Assembly: GCF_002007215.1 (NCBI RefSeq)
Contig: NZ_MUHX01000008.1
Span: 1-64,000, forward strand
DNA: 64,000 nucleotides
Reading direction: 5' to 3'
Source: Pyramidobacter sp. C12-8
Lineage (GTDB): Bacteria; Synergistota; Synergistia; Synergistales; Dethiosulfovibrionaceae
The notes under the pieces were generated by a model, which was given only the letters and a program-made list of their open reading frames with translations, was not told the DNA's origin and searched no databases. The position numbers were made by a program, and so were the translations under genes. Within the stretch, counting starts at the first letter, position 1. Every line of letters starts with the position of its first letter. Below are positions 52,238-63,777 of the stretch, one piece after another.

Positions 52238-52687
52238 TTATTGTTTGTCCTCGGCCGCGGGCGCTTCTTCGGGCGTGGCAGGTACGTCGGCTTTTGCGGC
52301 CTCTTCGGCCTTGGGAGCCGCCTTGGGCGCTTCGGGGTTGATCTTCGTGGAGATGGAGCTCTTCAGCACACGCGCCACAAGGCCTTCGGCGATCTCGATG
52401 ATGACGCTGTCATCCTTCACTTCGCGGACGATGCCGAAGAAGCCCCCGGCGGTAATGACGCGGTCGCCGCGCTGCAAGCTGTTGACGAGGCTGTCGTGGG
52501 TCTTCTGACGTTTCTTCTGAGGACGAAGGATGAAGAAATAGAAAATCACCACGAAAATGATCAGCGGGAAAAACGCCTGCAACGCGCTGCCGCCCTGAGC
52601 AGCTGGAGCCGCCGCAGGAGCGTCGGCCGCAAAGGCCGCACCGGCCAAGAGAAGGGCGAAAAGCGAAGCGAACAGAGTCTTTTTCAT
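52238..52687 (-). CDS. yajC: YajC, SecDF-associated membrane protein
   Basis: 149 residues. The family core is FFPLIIFVVIFYFFILRPQKKRQKTHDSL, abbreviated FYFFILRPQKKR, then GDRVITAGGFFGIVREV. It is longer than typical YajC: the start is a signal-like segment (MKKTLFASLFALLLAGAAFA) before the normal membrane helix, and an Ala/Pro/Glu-rich tail of about 40 residues ends it. ATG 52687 with AGGAGG upstream was preferred over an extended frame. It leads yajC-secD-secF. Confidence 0.92.
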   Translation of the reverse strand: MKKTLFASLFALLLAGAAFAADAPAAAPAAQGGSALQAFFPLIIFVVIFYFFILRPQKKRQKTHDSLVNSLQRGDRVITAGGFFGIVREVKDDSVIIEIAEGLVARVLKSSISTKINPEAPKAAPKAEEAAKADVPATPEEAPAAEDKQ

Positions 52688-52783
52688 GTACTGAAACCTC
52701 CTAAAAGTTTTTTCTCTCAACTAAAAACACGAGCCACATTTTAACATGCGAAGACACGTTTTTACAAATGACGAGGCCGGAGC

Positions 52784-53455
52784 TCAAAAGCTCTGCTTTT
52801 TCTTCTGTTCAGAGGCTTTCAGCTTGAAAAGCAGCTTCTCCAGCTCGATGAAAATATCCACGTCTTTGACCTGAACGCCGGGAGGCGCCTGCAAGACCAC
52901 GGCCGAAAAGTTGAGCACGCCCTCGATCTTCCCAGTGCCGACCGCTATGTCGAGCACTGCCTGAGCCACCTGCGGCGGGACGGTCAGGATCAGCACGGTG
53001 ATGTTCTTTTCCGCGATCACCCGCGGCAGGTCGTCGATATGATAGCAGAGTTTCCCGGCGTAGCTGCGCCCGACTTTGTCGGGGTTGGAGTCGAAAACGG
53101 CCGTCACCTCGTAGTTCTCGCTGAGGAACGAGCGGTGATTCAGCAGGGCTTCGCCCAGACGACCGATGCCTACCAGACCGATGCGCCACATTTCGAACGG
53201 CGCCAGGATGCCGGCCAGATCTTCCAGAAGACGGCCGACGTCGTAACCGACGCCTCGTTTGCCGAACTCGCCCAGATAGGACAGATCCTTGCGGACCTGG
53301 CTGGACTTCAGGCGCAGCATTTCGCCGATCTCCTTGGAAGAGACCACCGGCACGCCGTCGTCCACAAGGCGCATCAGCAGGCGCCGGTACGCGACAAGAC
53401 GACCGACGGTCGGATCGGTGATCCGTTCTTTTTTCGACGGGATCAGGAATCCCAT
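52784..53455 (-). CDS. rex: Redox-sensing transcriptional repressor Rex
   Basis: A 223-residue repressor. The N-terminal winged helix (TVGRLVAYRRLLMRLVDDG, VSSKEIGEMLRLKSSQVRKD) binds DNA. The Rossmann domain (IGLVGIGRLGEALLNH, near 93-108) binds NAD(H), so DNA binding is lost when NADH rises. KDLSYLGEFGKRGVGY is a family stretch. It lies 16 bases after eno, so a glycolytic gene and its likely redox regulator share a transcript. Start uncertain: ATG 53455 or GTG 53464, both with weak ribosome sites. Confidence 0.94.
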   Translation of the reverse strand: MGFLIPSKKERITDPTVGRLVAYRRLLMRLVDDGVPVVSSKEIGEMLRLKSSQVRKDLSYLGEFGKRGVGYDVGRLLEDLAGILAPFEMWRIGLVGIGRLGEALLNHRSFLSENYEVTAVFDSNPDKVGRSYAGKLCYHIDDLPRVIAEKNITVLILTVPPQVAQAVLDIAVGTGKIEGVLNFSAVVLQAPPGVQVKDVDIFIELEKLLFKLKASEQKKKQSF

Positions 53456-53471
53456 TTCGTTCACGCCCGTT

Positions 53472-54758
<1,287 letters not shown>

Positions 54759-54959
54759 TTAAACTCCTCTCAGAATTTTTTCGTGTACCGAAAACAAAAG
54801 CATCGCCGCAAAGAGGCGGGATTGTTAACTGTTAGGAAGAAAGGACAAACAGGAAAAAAACAGCGTTTGACACGGAAACGCCCGGCGGTTTACTTTCGGA
54901 TACAATGCTCCGCGCAAAACAAAAAAGAGCGGCCGACCGTTCACGCGAGCCGCGGTATC

Positions 54960-55265
54960 TTAATGCCCGCCTGCGCTTCCTTCCCAAGGATTCTCGTCGG
55001 GTTCGACTCTCCGCTCGCCGCGCATCTCGCAGGCGACCGTACCGCGGCGGCGAAGCGCCGCTTCGTCGTCCACAAGGACGGCGGCCATAATGACGCGCCG
55101 GGGGAAAGCCACCTCGATCAGGTCCCCCGCTTTGACGTCGCTGGCCGGTTTGACCTTCCGGCCGTTGACGCGCACCGCGCCGACCTCGATCATTTCCTGC
55201 GCCGCGGTGCGGCGCTTCACCAGCTGCGAAAGCTTCAGGAACTTGTCCAGTCGAATCACGCGCAT
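54960..55265 (-). CDS. S4-domain RNA-binding protein (RqcP/Hsp15-like)
   Basis: 101 residues. Residues 1-60 are an S4 domain (MRVIRLDKFLKLSQLVKRRT, then IEVGAVRVNGRKVKPASDVK). This size and order match RqcP/YabO and Hsp15, which bind 50S subunits with stalled nascent chains. The last 30 residues are charged and variable. It follows dnaG by 79 bases and precedes eno. Which of the two relatives it matches functionally cannot be told. Confidence 0.85.
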   Translation of the reverse strand: MRVIRLDKFLKLSQLVKRRTAAQEMIEVGAVRVNGRKVKPASDVKAGDLIEVAFPRRVIMAAVLVDDEAALRRRGTVACEMRGERRVEPDENPWEGSAGGH

Positions 55266-55344
55266 CGCCTCATTTCCGAAGATTACAACGATGTTTTATT
55301 ATAGCAGTTTTTTCACAAAGTGTTCATCTTTCATGAGGAAGCTA

Positions 55345-57084
55345 TTAACGTTTCAGCTCCGCGGCCAGAGCCCAGTACTCGGTCAGTTCCTCCGGCGAGG
55401 CTTCGCCGCGGAACATCATGGCTTTAAGTTGAATGTAGCGGGCCTGTTTGACTCGGCGTCCCTGATCGGAACTCAGTTTCTGCCATTTTTCCATGTCAGT
55501 GCCGGACAACGTGTCGCAGAACGAAGCGCCGCCGGAGATGGCCGACATGGGAAAATGATCTCCCATCTCCAGCCAGCGATGCTCAAGGCTTTCCGGCTGT
55601 TCGCCCGTCAGCAACGCACCGGCGATGCCTTTGAGACGGGGGTCCTGAAACATGCGGATCACTTCCGCCACAGATGCCGACATACGCAGCTCGCGGCTGA
55701 TCCAGAGCAGGTAAAGCAGCCCCGTCTCCGCCGGATCGCAGTTTGACGGCGTTTCCGAAACGGCCGTTTCGGGCTCGAGCGGCTGCATGTCGCCGCCCAG
55801 GCTTTCTTCCGTACGAGGGCTGAGGCGGCGGCCGCGGCGCAGCCGGTTCAGTTCCGATGCCAGCTGATAATCGGGCAGCCCCACGGCATGGCCGATCTCC
55901 TGCATATAAGGCGCCAGCTCCACAGCCGTCAGCTGCGCCATGCCCTCCAGCAGCTCTTCTGCCGCTTTGGCCTGACCTTCTTTTTCGGCCGCCGCCTTGA
56001 AAAGGCCGATGTGATGGAGCACCAGCGGCTTGGCGTCTTCCACCGCCTTGTCGAAGAGTTCCTCGCCGCCTTCGCTCTGCAGCATCTCGTCGGGATCCTT
56101 GCCGCCGGGGAACAGCACCACGAACACCTGAAGCCCGGCGCGCTGCAGAATGTACATGCCGCGCAGCGTCGCGTTCTGCCCGGCCGTGTCGGAGTCGTAG
56201 CAGATATAACATGTGTCGGCAAATCGTTTCAACAATGACGCCTGTTCTTCCGTCAGCGACGTGCCCAGCGAAGCGACGGTCTCCCTGTGACCGTGCATGT
56301 GCAGGCGGATGGCGTCCATGTAACCTTCGACGAGGATCGAACGTCCTTTTTCGCGGATCGCGCTCTTGGCCTTGTCCAGCAAATAGAGATTTTCCTTTTT
56401 GTTGTAGAGCGGTCCTTCCGGGCTGTTCAGGTATTTGGCGCCCTCGCCGTCGACGATGCGGCCGCCCAGAGCGATGGCGCGTCCGGACACGTTGCGGATA
56501 GGAAAGATCACGCGTCCGCGGAAGCGGTCGTAGCAGCCCTTTTCGCCCTGGATCACGAGCCCGCACTTGAGCAGCTGTTCCTGCGTGACGCCTTCGCGGC
56601 GCAGGGCGTCGTTCAGAGCCCGCCACGCCGACGGCGACCACCCCAGTTCGAAGGCGTCGGCATCCTTCGCGGACAGGTTGCGGCGGCTCAGATAGCCTTT
56701 GCCGACGGCGCCGGCCGCGCCTTTCAATTCGGCACGGTAAAAGTCGACGGCCATTTCCATGACCGCATAGAGATCCGTCGTCTGCCCGCGGTTTTTCCGC
56801 CGCGGGATCTCGATGCCGGCACGCCGCCCAAGATATTCGAGCGCTTCGGGAAAGCTCAGTCCTTCCTTTTCCATGACGAAACTGAAAACGTCGCCGCCCT
56901 TGCCGCAGCCGAAACAATGCCAGGTGCCGCGATCGGGCGAGACGATGAACGACGGCGTCTTCTCGTCGTGAAAAGGGCAAAGGCCGCTGTAATTACGTCC
57001 CTTTTTCACGAGCCGCACCGAATCGCCCACCAGTTCCACGATGTCGACGGCGTCCTTTATTTTCGCGACGATTTCGTCGGCCAT
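55345..57084 (-). CDS. dnaG: DNA primase
   Basis: A 579-residue primase. The zinc finger CPFH (about 36-39) with CFGC (about 57-60) comes first. The RNA-polymerase core follows with YLNSPEGPLYNKKENLYLL and the TOPRIM motifs VEGYMDAIRL and CYDSDTAGQNA. The C-terminal region of about 200 residues is the helicase-binding part. It makes RNA primers for the lagging strand. The usual downstream rpoD is absent; the next gene is the S4 protein. Confidence 0.95.
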   Translation of the reverse strand: MADEIVAKIKDAVDIVELVGDSVRLVKKGRNYSGLCPFHDEKTPSFIVSPDRGTWHCFGCGKGGDVFSFVMEKEGLSFPEALEYLGRRAGIEIPRRKNRGQTTDLYAVMEMAVDFYRAELKGAAGAVGKGYLSRRNLSAKDADAFELGWSPSAWRALNDALRREGVTQEQLLKCGLVIQGEKGCYDRFRGRVIFPIRNVSGRAIALGGRIVDGEGAKYLNSPEGPLYNKKENLYLLDKAKSAIREKGRSILVEGYMDAIRLHMHGHRETVASLGTSLTEEQASLLKRFADTCYICYDSDTAGQNATLRGMYILQRAGLQVFVVLFPGGKDPDEMLQSEGGEELFDKAVEDAKPLVLHHIGLFKAAAEKEGQAKAAEELLEGMAQLTAVELAPYMQEIGHAVGLPDYQLASELNRLRRGRRLSPRTEESLGGDMQPLEPETAVSETPSNCDPAETGLLYLLWISRELRMSASVAEVIRMFQDPRLKGIAGALLTGEQPESLEHRWLEMGDHFPMSAISGGASFCDTLSGTDMEKWQKLSSDQGRRVKQARYIQLKAMMFRGEASPEELTEYWALAAELKR

Positions 57085-57119
57085 GAGCGTTCACCTCTCA
57101 GATTTTGAAATCCGACAGA

Positions 57120-57155
57120 AAAAGCGGAGAGAGCTTTCGCGCCCTCCCCGCTTTT
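57120..57155 (-). terminator. Terminator of hppA
   Basis: A 15-base stem with a mismatch (57120-57134 with 57141-57155) and a six-base loop is followed by T-residues on the minus strand. It lies between the hppA stop (57195) and the dnaG start. Confidence 0.75.
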
Positions 57156-57194
57156 ATTTTAGCTTTTTCTTTTCGTCCTGTCGAGAACGCGCCC

Positions 57195-59273
<2,079 letters not shown>

Positions 59274-59343
59274 TACGCAGACCTCCTTAGAAATTGAGAA
59301 CCACTCTTTTTAGAGCCGTTGTATCTTCCATAAAAGCCTGATT

Positions 59344-59372
59344 ATTATATGCGCCGCACTGACGAAATACAA
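59344..59372 (-). promoter_or_regulatory. Promoter of hppA
   Basis: On the minus strand TTGTAT (59367-59372) and a perfect TATAAT (59344-59349) have a 17-base spacer, 70 bases before the start codon. Confidence 0.65.
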
Positions 59373-59447
59373 GCGATAAAAAACTTTTTCCGCACTGCAG
59401 AGAGGGCGAAACGATTTTTATTCTCGCCCCCCGGCGCGGCGTCGGCG

Positions 59448-60524
59448 TCATTCGATGATCTGAAGCTCCTTGGGAACCTGATTGAGGATGCGCACGCCCG
59501 TTTCGGTGATCAGACACAGATCTTCGATACGCACGCCCGTCTCGCCGGGAAGATAGATGCCCGGCTCGCAGGAAAAGACGTTGCCCGGTCTGACCTGTTC
59601 CGTGTTGGCGCTGCTCACGTCGCCCCATTCGTGCCCCTGCTGGCCGATGGAATGCCCGAGACGGTGCGTGAAGTACGGTCCGTATCCGGCGTCGGCGATG
59701 ATCTTGCGGGCGATGCCGTCTAAGTCGCAGTAGCGCACGCCGGGTTTCATCGCCGCTTCCGCAGCCTCGTTGGCGCGGCGCGTGATCTCGTAGATTTCGC
59801 GGTCCTTGGCGCTCGCCGTCTTGAAGTAATAGGTGCGCGTCATGTCGGAACAATAGCCGTCTTTGATGCAGCCGATGTCGAAGAGCACGCACTGTCCCGG
59901 CTTCAGCACGGTGCCGTCGGGCGAATGGTGCGGATCGGCGGCGTTGGCGCCGAAGCTGACGATCGACGGGAACGACAGGCCGTCGGCGCCCAGCTCGCGG
60001 TAGATACCGGCCAGTTCGTCGGCCAGTTCGATCTCCGTCACGCCTTCGCGGACGCGCTCGCGAAGGGCCAGCATGGCCTGATCGTTCATCTGCGAGGCGC
60101 GCGTCATCAGGGCGATCTCCTCGGCGTCCTTGCAGGCGCGCACGCGGTCCACGCAGGGGGAAGCGTTCACGTAGCCGGCAGCGGCGTCCGCCTGCTGAAG
60201 TTCGAGCAAGAACTCGGCGGGCATTTTTTTGTCCACGCCCAGCGGCCGGGAACGGTCGATCAGGGGCAGGGCCTTGAGCGCGCCGCGCTCGGTATCGTCG
60301 TAGGGAACGATGTTTTCCGCCGCCACGTGGGGGGCGAAGAACAGCCGGTTCAAAAACAGCGCCGGTTTCTGCCCCTCGCGCAGCAGGAGCGCCAGAAAGC
60401 GCTCGCCGGGGCGGAAGTCGTCGCCGGTCACGTAGGTCAGCGAGAAAGGATCGCTCAACAGGGCCTGCGTGAGCCCCGCATCTTTCAGACTGGCCATGAT
60501 CTTGTCGATTCGCCGTTGATTCAT
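59448..60524 (-). CDS. Xaa-Pro aminopeptidase-like M24B peptidase
   Basis: A 358-residue metallopeptidase. An N-terminal creatinase-like domain (1-130) is followed by the pita-bread fold. Metal ligands are recognisable in FDIGCIKDGYCSDMTRTY (two Asp), THRLGHSIG (His), SCEPGIYL (Glu) and RIEDLCLIT (Glu). It removes N-terminal residues before proline from peptides. ATG 60524 has AGAGGA upstream; the longer frame to 60575 lacks support. A weak hairpin near 59403-59433 may terminate it. Confidence 0.9.
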   Translation of the reverse strand: MNQRRIDKIMASLKDAGLTQALLSDPFSLTYVTGDDFRPGERFLALLLREGQKPALFLNRLFFAPHVAAENIVPYDDTERGALKALPLIDRSRPLGVDKKMPAEFLLELQQADAAAGYVNASPCVDRVRACKDAEEIALMTRASQMNDQAMLALRERVREGVTEIELADELAGIYRELGADGLSFPSIVSFGANAADPHHSPDGTVLKPGQCVLFDIGCIKDGYCSDMTRTYYFKTASAKDREIYEITRRANEAAEAAMKPGVRYCDLDGIARKIIADAGYGPYFTHRLGHSIGQQGHEWGDVSSANTEQVRPGNVFSCEPGIYLPGETGVRIEDLCLITETGVRILNQVPKELQIIE

Positions 60525-60610
60525 GATTCCTCTTTCCTCCTCGGGGCTCTCCGGCCCGAAAGACCTTCTCCGCACGCCCGGCCGTCAGGGCGTCGTCCGT
60601 AAGCCGCGCC

Positions 60611-60886
60611 TTATCCCCTGACAGAGTCGTACTCCGTCGTCTTCTCAAACTGGCGGAGCGCATACGAACAGGTCGGCACGATTTTGACGCCGCGCTCACG
60701 GGCCGCCCGGACCAGTTCGTCCACCAGGCGCGCGGCGATGCCCTGCCCGCCATAGACGGGCTCGACTTCAGTATGGTACGCGGTCCAAACTGCGCCGTCT
60801 TCGGCATAGGCGCACAGCCCTACGCACTTTTCGCCGTCGTAGGCGGCGGTGCGTTTTCTCGTTTCTTCAAAGACAATTTCGATCAC
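60611..60886 (-). CDS. Small GNAT-family acetyltransferase (YjdJ/NATD1-like)
   Basis: A 91-residue GNAT protein. The acetyl-CoA pyrophosphate-binding loop is VYGGQGIAARLVDELV near residues 44-58. CSYALRQFEK towards the C-terminus matches the compact N-acetyltransferase subgroup. The start is GTG 60886 after GGGGG. Substrate unknown. It stands 86 bases upstream of the peptidase gene. Confidence 0.8.
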   Translation of the reverse strand: MIEIVFEETRKRTAAYDGEKCVGLCAYAEDGAVWTAYHTEVEPVYGGQGIAARLVDELVRAARERGVKIVPTCSYALRQFEKTTEYDSVRG

Positions 60887-61006
60887 GGCGCTGCCCCCTT
60901 TCCATCACTCACGACGTCATTGTATCATGAAGTTTTTTTGCGGGAAAGGCGCGACGATTCCGCGATCCTGTTCCAAAAAGAAACGTTTCCGTTGGCCGGC
61001 AGGCAA

Positions 61007-61022
61007 TGTTCCACGTGGAACA
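61007..61022. other. parS site (ParB-binding palindrome), second copy
   Basis: The 16-bp palindrome TGTTCCACGTGGAACA is identical to 15381-15396, including the preceding GGCAA. It lies between the bioY terminator hairpin and the GNAT gene. Confidence 0.85.
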
Positions 61023-61024
61023 TC

Positions 61025-61076
61025 AATACCGCACAACGCCTGACGGCTCAACCGCCGTCAGGCGTTGTGCGGTATT
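61025..61076 (-). terminator. Hairpin terminating bioY
   Basis: A perfect 23-bp stem (61025-61047 with 61054-61076) with a six-base loop lies eight bases after the bioY stop and three bases from the parS palindrome. There is no strong T-run. Confidence 0.75.
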
Positions 61077-61083
61077 CTGAATC

Positions 61084-61653
61084 TCAGCGTTCCTCGGACT
61101 TTTCCTCCGTCCCGGCGGCGCGCAGACGGCGGCGCAGCCCCCGGCCAAGCAGGATCGCCAACACGATCTTCAGCGCGTCGACGGGAATGAACGGATAAAC
61201 CGCCGCGGCCATGCACCGGTCGAAACCGAGATTGGCGACTTTCGCCAGCCACGCCGCGCCGAACAGATAGAGCACGGCCAGCCCCAGCAGCATGCCGGCG
61301 AACTGCGCGGCGACGCGTTCCGAGCGGTCGATGAACCAGCCGCTGATCGCCGCCAGCGGGATGAAACCGACGAGGAAGCCGCCCGTCGGCCCGAGCAGTT
61401 TGCCCGCTCCGCCGGCAAATCCCGAAAACACGGGCAGCCCGACAAAACCGATCAACAGGTAGAGGACGACGGCCAAGGTGCCGCGCCGCGCGCCGAGCGC
61501 ATACACCGAAAGGTAGACCACGAACACCTGAAAGGAAAAAGGGATCGGCCCGACGGGCACCGACAGCGGCCCGAGCACGCACATCAGCGCCGTCATCGCC
61601 GCGATCGCCGCCATGTTTCTGACATGATTCTTCTCCATTGTTATTGTCTTCAC
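61084..61653 (-). CDS. bioY: Biotin transporter BioY (ECF S component)
   Basis: A 189-residue membrane protein with about six helices that captures biotin for an ECF transporter or acts alone. Family motifs are MTALMCVLGPLSVPVGPIPF, FQVFVVYLSVYALGARRGTL and LLGPTGGFLVGFIPLA, with a basic C-terminus. The start is GTG 61653 with GGAG five bases upstream; ATG 61638 has poor spacing. No EcfT or EcfA gene is nearby. A BirA-like operator overlaps its promoter. Confidence 0.92.
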   Translation of the reverse strand: MKTITMEKNHVRNMAAIAAMTALMCVLGPLSVPVGPIPFSFQVFVVYLSVYALGARRGTLAVVLYLLIGFVGLPVFSGFAGGAGKLLGPTGGFLVGFIPLAAISGWFIDRSERVAAQFAGMLLGLAVLYLFGAAWLAKVANLGFDRCMAAAVYPFIPVDALKIVLAILLGRGLRRRLRAAGTEEKSEER

Positions 61654-61683
61654 TCCGTCTCCGCGAAAATGTGCAGCGCCCCG

Positions 61684-61712
61684 ATCATACGTCCGGCCGG
61701 ATCAATTGTCAA
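61684..61712 (-). promoter_or_regulatory. Promoter of bioY
   Basis: On the minus strand a perfect TTGACA (61707-61712) and TATGAT (61684-61689) are 17 bases apart. The -35 hexamer is part of the operator arm at 61704-61711. Confidence 0.75.
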
Positions 61713-61739
61713 TCATAAATATATTAAATGGTGACAATT
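61704..61739. promoter_or_regulatory. Candidate BirA-type biotin operator
   Basis: The arms AATTGTCA (61704-61711) and TGACAATT (61732-61739) are perfect inverted repeats with a 20-base AT-rich spacer. This resembles BirA boxes (TTGT-AACC arms separated by about 15 bases). It overlaps the bioY -35, so biotin-loaded BirA would block bioY. Confidence 0.6.
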
Positions 61740-61778
61740 AATGAACAAGCCCCGATCTTTCGGCGCGGACAAAGCGCC

Positions 61779-61807
61779 TTGAGCGAAGGCACGAAACGTG
61801 GCATAAT
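61779..61807 (+). promoter_or_regulatory. Promoter of the alanyl-tRNA editing gene
   Basis: TTGAGC (61779-61784) and CATAAT (61802-61807) have a 17-base spacer, 43 bases before ATG 61851. Confidence 0.6.
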
Positions 61808-61850
61808 TTGTCTCTGCGGAAGAAATCATTTTGATCGAAGAGGGTTTTCC

Positions 61851-63026
61851 ATGGACGAGATGAACGAACTGTACTATCGGCTCCCCTACGTGAAGGAATT
61901 CGACGCCGTCGTCACCGGCTGCGTGCCCGGCAAAAGCGGCTTCGAAGTGACGCTCTCGCAGACCGCCTTTTACCCCGAAGGCGGCGGCCAGCTCGCCGAC
62001 AGCGGCTCCATCGGCGAAGCGTCCGTCGGCGACACGCGCCGCCGCGGCGGCGACATCATCCATTACGCCGACCGGGCGCTGCAAGTCGGCAGCACTCAGC
62101 ACTGCGTCATCGACTGGCAGAAGCGCTTCGATCACATGCAGGCCCATTCCGGCGAGCACATCGTCTCCGGCCTGATCCACAGGCGCTTCGGCTACGACAA
62201 CGTCGGATTCCACATGGCCGCCGACAAAGTCACGGTCGATTTCAACGGACTGATCAGCGAAGAGCAGCTCGCCGAACTGGAGCGCGAAGCCAACGCCCGC
62301 GTTTACGACAACCTGCCCGTGCGCGTCGCGTTTCCCTCGCCGCAGGAACTGGCGGCGCTCGATTACCGCAGCAAAAAGGAGCTGAGCGGCGCCGTGCGCA
62401 TCGTCGAATTCCCCGGCGTCGACCGCTGCGCCTGCTGCGGCACCCACGTGGAGCGCAGCGGCGAGATCGGCCTGATCAAGTTCGTCTCCATGGCTCATTA
62501 CAAAGGCGGCGTCCGCATCGAAATGCTCTGCGGCCGTCTCGCCATGCAGGACTACGCGCGCAAGAACGAGCAGGAGCGCGAGATCGGCCGCATCTTCTCC
62601 GCCAAGCCCTACGAGACCGTCGAGGCCGTGCGCCAGTACGTCGCCGCCGCCGAAGCGGCGGAAGCCCGCGCTTCCGAGCTGGCGCGCCGCTATTTCGAGC
62701 TGCGCGCCGCCCAGCTCCCCGCCGGCGGCGGGCTGCTGATCGAGTTCGAAGAAGGCTTCAAGCCCGTCGAGCTGCGCAGATTCTGCGACGCCCTCGTTGC
62801 CGGCGGCAAGGCGAAAACGGCGGCCGTGCTCTCCCCCGCCGAGAACAACGGCAAAAAAGGCTGGAACTACGTGATCTGCGCCGGTGACCCCGTGCTGCGC
62901 GAGGCCGTCAAAACGCTCAACAAAGAGCTGAACGGCCGCGGCGGCGGCGACCCCACGCTCGTGCAGGGAACGTTCTTCGCCGGGCGCGCCGAGATCGAGC
63001 GCGCGCTCGAAGCGACTTTCCGGTGA
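61851..63026 (+). CDS. AlaX-type alanyl-tRNA editing protein (long form)
   Basis: A 391-residue homologue of the editing half of alanyl-tRNA synthetase, expected to hydrolyse Ser-tRNA-Ala or Gly-tRNA-Ala. The zinc motif HSGEH is at residues 99-103, and the second pair of ligands is in CCGTHVERSGEIG near 205. TAFYPEGGGQLAD near 38-50 is the synthetase-like stretch. The C-terminal 120 residues resemble the DHHA1-type C-Ala region. No aminoacylation domain is present. ATG 61851 has AGAGGG six bases upstream; an upstream in-frame start at 61728 lies in the bioY operator and is rejected. Confidence 0.88.
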   Translation: MDEMNELYYRLPYVKEFDAVVTGCVPGKSGFEVTLSQTAFYPEGGGQLADSGSIGEASVGDTRRRGGDIIHYADRALQVGSTQHCVIDWQKRFDHMQAHSGEHIVSGLIHRRFGYDNVGFHMAADKVTVDFNGLISEEQLAELEREANARVYDNLPVRVAFPSPQELAALDYRSKKELSGAVRIVEFPGVDRCACCGTHVERSGEIGLIKFVSMAHYKGGVRIEMLCGRLAMQDYARKNEQEREIGRIFSAKPYETVEAVRQYVAAAEAAEARASELARRYFELRAAQLPAGGGLLIEFEEGFKPVELRRFCDALVAGGKAKTAAVLSPAENNGKKGWNYVICAGDPVLREAVKTLNKELNGRGGGDPTLVQGTFFAGRAEIERALEATFR

Positions 63027-63081
63027 TCATGTGCCGAAAGAATCTCCATAGAACATTCCGAAAAAGAATCAGCGCGCGAAA

Positions 63082-63130
63082 ACAAACAGGGAGCGCCTCC
63101 AGCCAAAAGACGGAGGCGCTCCCTGTTTGT
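63082..63130. terminator. Bidirectional terminator between the editing gene and the ArsD-like gene
   Basis: A perfect 19-bp stem (63082-63100 with 63112-63130) with an 11-base loop lies between convergent genes ending at 63026 and 63179. Confidence 0.8.
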
Positions 63131-63178
63131 CGCAAAAAATCTCCGCCGCCCGCTCAAAAGAACGGACAGCAGATCTTT

Positions 63179-63679
63179 CTAATGATGGCCGCAGCCGTGA
63201 TGATGCCCGCGGCCATGCTCGCGCCCTTCGGCGCCGTCCGAGCAGCCGTCTTCGGCATAGTGTTCGTGACCGTGACAGCCGCAGCCGTCGTGATGGCGGC
63301 GGCGTTCGTGCTCGTGTTCGCGACAGCTGCCGTTCCCACCGCCGTGCGTTTCTTTCAGGTCCTCGACGTCGGCCCATTCGTACCCCAGCACCTCAGGCGG
63401 CAGCTCGAGCCAGTCGATCAGATCGACGTCGTCGGGATAGCGCCCGGCGATGACGACGACGCCGTCCACCAGCACGACGGGCAGGCGCTCCGCGCCGAAC
63501 ACTTTCAGGTACTGCGCGGCGGCGGGATTCGCCTCGAACGCCTCCGGCTCTTCAGCCAGGTCGTGGCGTTCCCATTCGACGCCCTGATGCGTCAGCACGT
63601 CCAGCGACTGAGCCAGATCGGCCAGCTCCTGTTCGTCGTCCCACTCGGCCGCGGCTTCGTAAATGGCCAGTTTGCGCAT
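63179..63679 (-). CDS. ArsD-like protein with His/Cys-rich C-terminal tail
   Basis: 166 residues from ATG 63679 (AGGAGG eight bases upstream). Residues 1-95 match the ArsD thioredoxin-like fold: GVEWERHDLAEEPEAF, then GAERLPVVLVDGVVVIAGRYP as in ArsD's GAEGLPLLLLDG-AGRYP core. The Cys pairs ArsD uses to bind arsenite are absent from the N-terminal loop (EAAAEWDDEQ). Instead residues 112-166 carry 14 His and 5 Cys, including HHDGCGCHGHEH and HGRGHHHGCGHH. That tail should bind soft or borderline metals (Ni, Zn, Cu, Co). No arsenic genes are adjacent in the window. Role as metallochaperone, store or sensor is open. Confidence 0.75.
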   Translation of the reverse strand: MRKLAIYEAAAEWDDEQELADLAQSLDVLTHQGVEWERHDLAEEPEAFEANPAAAQYLKVFGAERLPVVLVDGVVVIAGRYPDDVDLIDWLELPPEVLGYEWADVEDLKETHGGGNGSCREHEHERRRHHDGCGCHGHEHYAEDGCSDGAEGREHGRGHHHGCGHH

Positions 63680-63777
63680 GATTGGTTCCTCCTTCTGCTG
63701 AAATATCATTCGGGAAAAGTTTAGCGCTGACAGCCGCATCTTACCATAAAGCGGCGTTTCTTACGAACGGCAAGGAA

